Source of the DNA: Linanthus parryae | Lineage: Eukaryota > Streptophyta > Magnoliopsida > Ericales > Polemoniaceae | Length of the DNA: 64,000 bases | Assembly: GCA_023055425.1 (NCBI GenBank) | Contig: JALGPY010000008.1 | Location: 20,929,359 to 20,993,358 of the forward strand | Direction: 5' to 3' | Shown: positions 45,232-53,989 of the stretch, piece by piece | Layout: each line of letters starts with the position of its first letter | How positions within the stretch are numbered: the stretch's first letter is position 1 | The notes under the pieces: generated by a model | What the model was told of the DNA's origin: nothing | Seen by the model: the letters and a program-made list of their open reading frames with translations, nothing else | Databases searched by the model: none | Made by a program: the position numbers and the translations under genes

Positions 45232-48137
45232 CTAGAATAAATCAGTCCAGTCATTCCCAACACGTCTTGAAGAGTTTTGGTCACCCATTCCCTCGGACCA
45301 GTTGTATTCGCAGTTGGAAATCATAGTTTGTTGCGACGCTTGCGATTGAGATTGGCCGACATCTTGAACGGAAACACCAACTGGAGGATTCGGGCATCTA
45401 GTTCGATTGTGTCCGTATTCTTGGCATCTCCCGCACTTCTTTCGAACATTTTTGGAGCTCCCTTTTGGTTTTGTATCACCTTTGGATGGAGGCATTACGT
45501 GGGCGTACTCTTGTGAGTTGACATTAACCACGGGCTCTTCATCATTTTCTTGCTTCAAAATAATGTCCTTGAGACCCCGTATCATCAAGTCAACATGTTT
45601 TTGCCAATAGTCGTAAGTCTCTTGTGATGTTCCACCCATGTCACTAATCATCTCCATTCGTCCCTTCATGCAACCTCGACGAAATGCCTGGGTTTTTGGA
45701 TCGTCACACCGTCTTATTTTTGGCTCCTGCATGGCTGGATCATTCTTTTAGAAGTCACTATCCGTCTTCTGCCATCGTTTAGATAACAAGTTTTCCGGAA
45801 TGAATTGAACTCCTTTATGAAAGAGCACAAAAATAATGTGGCCACAAACCATATGTGATGACTCAAACCTCTTGCAGGAACAGCAGAGCATGGTATTATC
45901 ACGTTGACAGAAAACGGTGTGCTGCCAGAAAAAAGATCAAAGCTTTCAGATATTTTATTTGACAGGTTAGATAGAAGTTATGAACATATAGATAAGAATG
46001 AAATTACTGGAAAGAACTGTGCCGTGAAAAAGGATATCAGATATTTCAATTGACAAACTAGATTGATACCTAAACATTACAGATAACAGTTTAAAGCAGT
46101 CATAAGAGATAGTGTATCGTGTGAACTTACTAGAGATGCCCTTTCCTTCTCCCTTGTGACATAGATTGCATCCATGTCATATTCAGGTATTTCTTCAACA
46201 CCAATAGCTTTGTATTGACTTGCCTTCCTGGCTTGCTCCCTGAACTTCGCAAACACAGCCCTAGTGTAGAACATGGCCGCATGCTCTTCAAGTAGCTTAA
46301 ATTGGCTTGTTAGAACAGGAAGTGATTGGTCAGAAGTACAATGTTGGCCTTGCTCGTTCTCACGAAGCTTCTCGATACCCCGCATGATTCCCTTAATAAG
46401 ATCGAGGAGATTGTTCTTGCAGTTCAAATATTGTTTGAAAAATTTGTTGATACTCTCACACCTTTGTGTAGTTGTCTGACCGGCGAAAAAAAATTCCTTG
46501 AGAAAAGCCTCTGCCCATAAGTGGCGCGTCATGTAGGCACCCGTTACCCACCGCTTGTTCGCAATACCCCACTTGTCTACCATGTATTGCCAATCATCGT
46601 TCCATTGGTTAACATCGGATCTCTTGCTCAAGCATTTTCGAAAGTCCTTCATAAATTCTGACCCCAACTTTAGGGTTCCTTCGGCATTGCGACATAGATG
46701 CCATGCACACAAACGGTGCTTCGCTAGTGGAAGAACTTCCGCAATAGCGGCTTTCATTGCCAAGTCTCCATCGGTTATGACCGATATGGGTACCTTGTTA
46801 TCCATTGCTTCTAGGAAGCAATTTAATACCCATTTGTACGATTCCGTGGTCTCATCTTGTAGAACTGCAACTGCGAAAACGCACGTCTGAAAGTGATTGT
46901 TAACACCGGAGAGTATGACAAGAGGCTTTAGGTACATGTTGGTTTTGTAGGTGGCTTCAAGCACCAAAACATCTCCAAACCTTACATAATCTCGTTTGCA
47001 TCTCTCGTCACGCCAGAAAATGCTTTGTAACTGTTGATGTTCACCCAACTGGAAACTGAAAAACAAAGATATTTGTTTCACGATTCTGGATAGTATTTCT
47101 AAGCACAGAGACAATTGTTGTAAACCAACATGAAACAGTACTGTAATTTGATATACCAGATAGAAATCTAAGGCATATAGATTAGAATAACAAACAAATG
47201 GACAGTATTTCAAGCAATACCTTTTGAATACACCCCCGTGGGTATGCTCAAGGGTGTCAATGTATTGCAAGGCCAGCTGCCCATCTCCAGAGTTAGAGTA
47301 AGCCTTTCTCAATGCCTGTAACTTTTTGTACAGGTCTTTGACAGTGTAACCAACTTTGGCGTAACCACCGGCTTGTGAGACCATTAATTGGAATGCTTCA
47401 CAAGTTCTTATACCCACTTCCCTTAGTGAAATAACGTGTTCCAAATCATGTTGACTGACCTTCCTATGACACCTAAGCTTGTGTGTTACTTTGGGGTCCG
47501 CTAGGGGATGCGAGTGCTCAGAAGTGACTTGCTTAACACGAAACTGTTCGGTCGGGGTAGATCGAGCAATACGAATTCGTGCTGGACAGTCACATCTAGT
47601 GTCATTCGTATGCTCTCTCTTCCTCTCAGGCCTTAAGTAGCACTTCTTTAATCGATGGCCTTGTCGGGCACATACGAAGATTCTTGACTTGATTTGTTGT
47701 CCGTATTTGTCGAAACACCTACGGTTATCCCTCCGAATGCCGGATCCATTTACAAATGCATACAAAAGGTACCAATCGTACGCCTCTTATTCGCTATTGA
47801 ACCTCTTCTCCATGATTTGTTCTTCAGAGAGTGATCCCTCTGAAACAAGAAGCACATTTATAAGTAACTAGTGCACTACATCATACTCTTAATAAAAAAA
47901 CATCCAATAATATATCTTACCTTTCACTATGTCATTATCGTGTATGACATTGGAGAAATCTGTGTCATCATCAGTGGGAGGAGGCTCATTGAGATCAAAC
48001 TTCCTCTTAGGAGATGCATTCACCTCTGTTTCCACGTTTTTTGAAATACCATCTGGACAGTTGCCACAATTTTCTGGAAGCTAAGAGCTATTATCTGCAG
48101 GAACATGTAACCCAAACACAACACTATTTTCCTCCAT
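45232..48137 (-). pseudogene. FAR1-type MULE transposase, three stops
   Basis: Four exons join in phase on the minus strand: 48137-47921, 47839-47221, 47055-46131 and 45921-45232, about 816 codons. Order: an N-terminal KRKFDLNEPPP motif; a FAR1 DNA-binding region (EAYDWYLLYAF, CDCPARIRI, SEHSHPL); the MULE catalytic core; a SWIM zinc finger (CCSCKRFESSHMVCGHI); and a C-terminal CCHC knuckle (CGRCQEYGHNRTRCP). In the DDE core the second Asp (VITDGDLAMKAAI) and the Glu (RCESINKFFKQYL) are present, but the first site reads VLEATYKTN, Glu (GAA) where Asp is usual. In-frame stops lie at 48081-48083, 47787-47789 and 45748-45750. It is very probably inactive; transposition would need a relative's enzyme. 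It is divergent from the peptidase gene, 415 bp away. Confidence 0.9.
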
Positions 48138-48552
48138 TCTTTTGGAGGAGACTGCAGAGAGTTGTAGTTCAAAATGAGAGTTGTTTGTTCAGTTCAAACT
48201 GATAATGCAGAATGCAAAGAGTTGGATGATTATTATCATTGGAAATTACATTAGCAGAAATAACATAAATCTTTAATGTTGCGGCTCAAGGCCTGATAGT
48301 TATCATTAGCACGCCCAAATTAATGCTCTCCAGTAAATAATGAAGAAGAAATACATATTAAACATTGAATTCTGTTCTGACAGACATTGTGACCCTCTGG
48401 ATAGAAACACAAAACAGGTAGAAGGCAAATTAAGCGTATTAGACATTTTTAACCCTAAACCCTAAACCCTGAACCCTTCTGGATAAAAATGTAAAAAATA
48501 CAAATCCGATAGCTGTCTCGGATAAAAATACAAAGCAACTGTCGAACAGGCC
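48138..48552. promoter_or_regulatory. Shared divergent promoter region with telo-box
   Basis: 415 bp between the transposase ATG and the first ATG of the peptidase frame. It includes AACCCTAAACCCTAAACCCT (48451-48470), three telomere-type repeats. AAACCCTAA is a known plant promoter element (telo-box). GGATAGAAA and GGATAAAAAT words occur at about 48399, 48480 and 48519. No TATA box was fixed. Confidence 0.5.
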
Positions 48553-50412
48553 GTGCAGAGGGTACTAGATAAGAGGTTGGGTACACAAATGCAGTACCCT
48601 GCAGAGGAGGAAGAAGAACATGAAGAGGAGGAACAACAAAATGATGGAAATTCAAGAGAGGGCAGACAACAAGAATCCGAGGGCAACGCCGAAATTGACC
48701 CAAAAGAGCAACAACAACACAGTACTGTAGATACCACAGCTACAAGTCCATTCAAACCTGTAGAAGTTTCAGAAGAGAACTTCAATGGTTTGCAACAATT
48801 TGATAAGTTATATGTCTATCCATTTAATGTGTCATACTGTCATGTTTTGATTTCTATCCATATGTTTCTTATTGCAGGCAGCATCCAACAAGCTTCCACC
48901 GAAGTCTCCAATACAAGTATCTTCAACTCCCACCATGACTGGTCATGCACCACCAAGGGTTTTTCCACCCATTAGGCCTGCTCATGGATCACCTAAGGTG
49001 CCAGCTCCTCCCATCGGAAAGAATACTGTCAGTCCATCGAACAGAGGAGGGAGAGGGAGATGGAGAGGTAGAGGAAGAGGAAGAGGTGGGGAGAGGGAGA
49101 CAGTAAAGGGCCCAAAGAGAACCTCGGAGAGAGTAAGGATGCAGGGCACGTTTGATGTTGTGCTGCCAATCATGCCGGAAGTAGAAGACTGCTGGTTGCA
49201 TTTCTACATGAGCCATCAGGCTGTTGAGGGCATGAATGAGAAGAGGGAACTACAGACCCCATTTCAATAGTGAGTACCCTTTCCCTACATTAAAATGTTT
49301 ATGATTGATCAATCTCATTGTTTATTTATAAATGGAATGGCTCATTGTTGATTAAAGAACGTACCCTTTCTCTACAGTAACCTCATTGTTGATATAAATG
49401 GAGTGGCTAGTATAGCATGGGATTATTCATGGAAGCTGGAGGCTCCTACCTTCTTAGGAGATACGGTAAATGAATAAATAATCTTTACTTTATGTTCTAT
49501 TTTCAAAATGAATGTTATGTTGTAAAATTAGAACGTTAACATAATTGTTTGATTGTTTTAAAATTTTATCCAAACTTGTATTCATTCAATCTGCAGATGC
49601 TCGACTGCATGTCCCACATCCTCCACCTCCAAGAGAAATTTAGGACTGATGAGGAAAAGAAGATATGGTTCTTTCCATGCATGTATGCTGTAAGTAATTA
49701 AAACACTGGAATCATTGCACTTAATTTCGTCGTTGATTGATCAATACTACATTTCTTTAATGCGGTAATTTTCATGCACAGCCATTGGGTCAGAAGAATG
49801 CAAATGGTGGGATAAATCCGATGTACATGGGGGACATGAACTCGATGTCTATGGTAAGCGTTACGTCCTAGTCCTCCAAGTGTCAATAAGAAGGGCATTT
49901 TTGACTTGGTTTGTTCTTTGGCTTATGTACAGTTTTCTATTCCCCTCAACATCCACAAAACGCATTACTTTCTCATGGTATTGCACTTTATTGAGAAAAA
50001 AGTGTACATCCTTGATCCGATGTCGAGGTACATTTACCTACCGGATGCCATTCGTGAGAAGCTTAGACAAATGCACACAAATTTCAGCATATCCCTGCCA
50101 GAATATAGAGCTGTTCATGACATCAGAAAGTGGGAGATTGTTTGGAAAAAGCCTGACATTCCAAGGCAACATAACAAGTAATGTCTTCATACTAATGTTT
50201 CAATCTAGATTGTTTACATTTTTATCCAATTGTTCTGTAATACTATTTACTTTCCTTTTTCCAGCTATGACTGTGGAGCATACGTGTGCTTCTACATGGC
50301 AAATCTGAGGGAGCTGATCCCAGACCCTGTTCGGAGGATAAAGATCAATGAAAAATACATAAGAATCTGGCTCGCCAATGAAATTGGCCGTTCCGAGTTC
50401 AACGACCTCTGA
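48553..50412 (+). CDS. C48 (Ulp1-like) cysteine peptidase carried by the MULE
   Basis: Exons: about 48553-48788 (end uncertain), 48878-49269, 49378-49465, 49597-49689, 49782-49853, 49933-50177 and 50265-50412. From exon 2 on every junction keeps phase, and no stop interrupts until TGA at 50410. The N-terminus is Glu/Gln-rich and then RG-rich (GGRGRWRGRGRGRGGERET), low complexity and probably disordered. The C-terminal peptidase domain has the family order: His (NIHKTHYFLMVLHF), Asp (KVYILDPM) and Cys (NYDCGAYVCFYM). In Ulp1/SENP enzymes this triad cleaves SUMO or related tags. The usual Trp after His is Tyr, and the substrate is unknown. In contrast to the transposase it shows no lesions from exon 2 on. 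The stop may be premature, since the frame continues for about 20 similar-looking codons (LLDSVDRFKYEENNE). Confidence 0.83.
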
Positions 50413-51249
50413 CGGGACCTTCTTGATTCTGTGGACAGATTCAAGTATGAGGAAAACAATGAGAACTTATTTGCCTGAAAGTACATGGACATACCTACGG
50501 TCTATTCAGCCTTTAAGAATCGTTACTTTTGAGTAGTCCATGACTAGGAGAAATATGTGATTTTGTGTTGTTTTGAAAACAATTTAACTTATGTCTGTTT
50601 GTTTGAGAATGTTGACAATGGGGGTGGTGAATCTTTCTTTGGATGTAATAGTTGTGTGGTTGTGGTTCCAAAACTCTATTTTTGTTCATGTCAACTACAT
50701 TGCATGCTACCTGTTTATAAATCAAGTCTGTATGTGTTGGATTTTTATCTGCATTTTTTGTTTATGTTTGTTTGTTTGACATAAATAAAGTCTGTATGTG
50801 TTGGATTTTTATCTACATTCTACCTGTTTATGTCTGTTTGTTTGACAACGAGGGTGGTGACTCTTTCTGTGGCTGTAATAGTTGTGTGGTTGTGGTTTCA
50901 AAATCATGAACTTAACTATTTTTGTTCACGTGAACTACATTACATTCTACCTGTTCATAAATACTGTCTGTGTGTTTTGGATTTCTATCTACATTTTGGT
51001 CAAATCTGTTTCCCACTCATGACCACATTCACTGATTCCTTTACTTTGTAATCAGCATATACTTTGGTATCAGTGTAGTCAAACCTGTATTTATGAACCC
51101 TTTGCTCCACATTTATGTCCAACAACAAACCACCCTTCCATTCTCCTACTTATACACCCAACCACTCTTGCACAAGCACATCTGCCATTTAACTCCTGCT
51201 CTCCACCATCTTCTCCTCCTCCAAATATCCCAAAATTCTCATCACCACC
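50413..51249. other. MULE spacer between peptidase and zf-GRF ORF
   Basis: It contains two or three diverged copies of a segment of roughly 200 bp (TATGTCTGTTTGTTTGA..GTAATAGTTGTGTGGTTGTGGTT and GTGTTGGATTTTTATCTGCATT, at about 50590-50760 and 50770-50990). No gene is supported. Confidence 0.7.
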
Positions 51250-51687
51250 ATGTCACATACCTCATTCAACTCCTCCTCTAACCAATACCGTCGTAACCCC
51301 GAGTATGGACCAAGGTATTGTAACTGCGGAAGGATACGAGTGAACTCAGGTCGAGATTTCTACCGGTGCCCACTGCCTCAGGTGTCTCAATGTAGTTACT
51401 TTGTATGGGCGGACGAAGAACCTCCATGCTTTTGCGAGGAGACAATGCAACGATGGTCCAGAATTATTGAAACAACAAGACGAATGAGGTCTGAAAATCA
51501 AGAAATGCTAAGGAGACAAAGGATATCACACACATGCATCATCGTTCTTGCATTTGCGTTACTTTTCGCAATGATTGTTATTTTTTTAAGTGAAACGACA
51601 GTTGCAAGGTGTGCTTCTGTCCACTTTTATGTTTCACAAGTCATGTATCTTCCTTTTAAACATTCAGTGCTTTTAAATCTGCTGTAA
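51250..51687 (+). CDS. zf-GRF protein with C-terminal membrane segment (145 aa)
   Basis: It starts at ATG 51250 after a CT-rich leader. Residues about 22-60 fit the zf-GRF pattern: YCNCGRIRVNSGRDFYRCP, then a Cys and YFVWADEEPPC. A basic helix follows (RWSRIIETTRRMRSENQEML), then a hydrophobic segment of about 22 residues (IIVLAFALLFAMIVIFL). GRF zinc fingers bind single-stranded nucleic acid in several repair enzymes. Short plant proteins combining one GRF finger and a membrane helix are common and of unknown role, and some lie in transposons. It is the third gene of the MULE, 840 bp downstream of the peptidase in the same orientation and about 275 bp before the right terminus. The true 3' end could differ: CAAG-GTGTG near 51606 looks like a donor. 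Confidence 0.7.
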   Translation: MSHTSFNSSSNQYRRNPEYGPRYCNCGRIRVNSGRDFYRCPLPQVSQCSYFVWADEEPPCFCEETMQRWSRIIETTRRMRSENQEMLRRQRISHTCIIVLAFALLFAMIVIFLSETTVARCASVHFYVSQVMYLPFKHSVLLNLL

Positions 51688-52119
51688 TAGCTTAGTTGTA
51701 GAGCGTTGTTTGCGTTTCTATCTGGTTTCTTTAAGTTTTATCCGATTCTATTCATTTCTGTCCACTTTTAATTATTTCTATCTGTAGTTTTATCTCCATC
51801 TTTACGGTTTTATCTATTTCTTTACATTTCTATCCAAATTTCTGATGGCGGCGCCCTGGCGTCCATTTTTTTGTCTTTTAGCGGGTAAAACCGTAATTAC
51901 CGGCAAAAACCGACTGAGCCGGTTTCTTCTGCGTGGGGCCAGGACGTACATTAGCCTCCGCGAACTTTTAATCACATCAACCCATCACTAAAAGGTTGAT
52001 GTGATATGTGGTAATAATTGCAGTTTTTAAAAGATACCAGGGGCAATTAAGTCTTTTTGCATATATTCTTAATCCCACGCCCAGCCGTAATGTGGAGAAA
52101 TAGTAGAGACTGAGTGATA

Positions 52120-52379
52120 CTACCTCTGTTTCGCCTGTTTCAGCTTACTTCACTTTTTGTCACTATTCACTGAGTTACTTTCATCCGGTGATTTGATTAG
52201 CAAAACGAATCAAGAATTTGGTAATCTTTGCATGGTGTTATAGAGGAAAGTTTATTCTAAAATACCATGAAAAATTTGTTAAAAAATTACATCGTTTTGG
52301 TACCTAAATCACCAAGTCAAAGTGACTCAGTTACGGGTTAAAAAGTCAAACGCAGACGAAACAGACGAAACGGAGGTAG
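52120..52379. mobile_element. Stowaway-like MITE, 260 bp
   Basis: The ends CTACCTCTGTTTCGCCTGTT and their complement (about two mismatches) are flanked by TA (52118-52119 and 52380-52381). The interior is shared with 20699-20952 and 27044-27310. Confidence 0.88.
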
Positions 52380-52663
52380 TACTAGTTTATAATAATCTAT
52401 CATATCCAAATATCCAAATTAAATGAGATTTCTAGTTAAACTGTTCACTTAATCTATCTCATCCACACATGCCCAATGTGTATACTCTTATTCTCATATA
52501 CAAGTTAAATAAATTCGACAAAATAACCCAACAAGACAAGTAATGAAAATGACATGAATTTTTTACAATTTTAATGGTAGGAGCTCCTATTGTTTTACCA
52601 GGTGGTTGTAATCTATTGGCCAACGTGGTATCAGAAATGAGAATTTGACTATTTAAAGTGATA

Positions 52664-53118
52664 CTCGTTCTGTCCCATACAGACGTTCCATTTTTGAAAA
52701 AGCAATGCTAGATGGACAGAAATATAGACAAAAATTCAAACAAAAAATTATGTGTAAGTTCCACATCTTCATATCCTAGATGAACTTTCAAAATAGGAAC
52801 TTTAAAAATTAGTACATGTCCATTTTCACACAAGGGATAATGATGATAAAGATTGCCACATAATTTATGTTCAAAATTCTGTCCAACTTTCTGTCCCTTT
52901 AGACTTTTCATTTTTGAAATTATAACTTTTTTCGAGACATACAATTAATGCATTCTACTACAAGTTTTGATATATGTTATTTCAAGACTGGATGCATTGA
53001 ATATAAATCAATAATATTAAAATTTTATTAAATATTTTTAATTTTGAAAATATAAATGAACAATTATTTTGAGACATATCAAAATAGAAAAATGAATAAT
53101 ATTTGCGGGACGGAGGAG
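52664..53118. mobile_element. Stowaway-type MITE, 455 bp
   Basis: The ends CTCGTTCTGTCCCATA and, in reverse, CTCCTCCGTCCCGCAA are variants of the CTCCCTCCGTCCC terminus common in plant Stowaway elements, and TA flanks both sides (52662-52663, 53119-53120). The interior is AT-rich with no ORF. Confidence 0.85.
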
Positions 53119-53989
53119 TAATCAAATTGCATCAATGAACAAGTAAGTATTTGAATATGTTAGTTCTTACAATTAGTACACCTTTAATAATATATTACAA
53201 CCATTCTACAAGGTAATTGGAGCTCGTACCATTGTAGAAACGTCGTAAGAGGACCGCTATACTTATTTCATCATTTCTCTTCATCCTTTAATTTCACATT
53301 CTGTGTGTCAATATATGATTGTTAGTAATTATTTATTTTAAAATTTTTTTTATAATCACATCACCAATAAAAAAATCTCCATAGAAGATGAAATCAAATG
53401 CTGAAGAAAAATAGCAACGTTTAACATTTCCCAATTCGCAATTTCTAAAGCATAGTAAATATGAAAAATGCATAAAAAAATAGAGAAGTTGAAGGTTGAA
53501 CAGCCTTGACTTGTGTGGCTCAGCCTCCTACTCCTCCTGGTTTTTTTTCTTTGAGATCGAGAGAGACTCACCATCAAACCAGAAAGCTCTCCTTAGAATC
53601 TTCTACCTGCAAACCAAACCCCCAATTTACAAATCAACAAACCACCATTATAATACACCTTTCACAAACCTCCATCATCTTCCTCTCTGTTTCTTCAAGC
53701 AATCACACCCCAACCCTCTTCGATCCTTCACTTTCTCTCTCTCCAACCTGTCTCTTTCTCTTCACACCAAATTTGTTCTTGTGTATAACATGAAATGAAA
53801 GCTCACCTTTGAAGAAAACCTCCCCAACTACTACTATCTCCCACATTTCTTTACTAATGACATCCCAACGATCTACCAATTAAGTAGACTCATCATCTCT
53901 CTCTCTTCTCATTCTCTGAGGCTCACTTTGCGATTTCTCTTTCTGGGTTTTCTCAATTTGATCCGATTTGGTGCAGAGAGAGGAGGGAG
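53119..53989 (+). promoter_or_regulatory. Promoter and 5' UTR region of the IRX10 gene
   Basis: The last 400 bases are CT-rich, with CTCTCTCTCT runs (53730-53925) typical of plant 5' leaders, and end in AGAGAGGAGGGAG just before the ATG. The transcription start is not fixed. No other gene is supported. Confidence 0.5.

Larger units (their letters stand above)
44918..51962. mobile_element. Mutator-like element (7045 bp) with transposase, C48 peptidase and zf-GRF ORF
   Basis: A perfect 9-bp target duplication AACTTTTAA (44909-44917 and 51963-51971) flanks inverted ends of about 28 bp. The left reads GGGTGTGTCTAGTGTGCGTC and the right in reverse CGCGGAGGCTAATGTACGTC; they match at 18 of 28 positions with no gaps, and the shared core is CTARTGTRCGTCC. 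Nine-bp TSDs are the Mutator signature. Inside are a FAR1-type MULE transposase on the minus strand, a C48 peptidase gene on the plus strand and a zf-GRF/TM ORF on the plus strand. GATAAAAAT-type motifs recur near both ends and between the genes. MULEs carrying Ulp1-like genes (Kaonashi type) are known in plants; the additional zf-GRF ORF is less usual. Confidence 0.93.

Noticed and set aside
48451..48477. True interstitial telomere or chromosome-end fusion
   Set aside because: Only about three repeats, placed in a promoter; a telo-box is the simpler reading.
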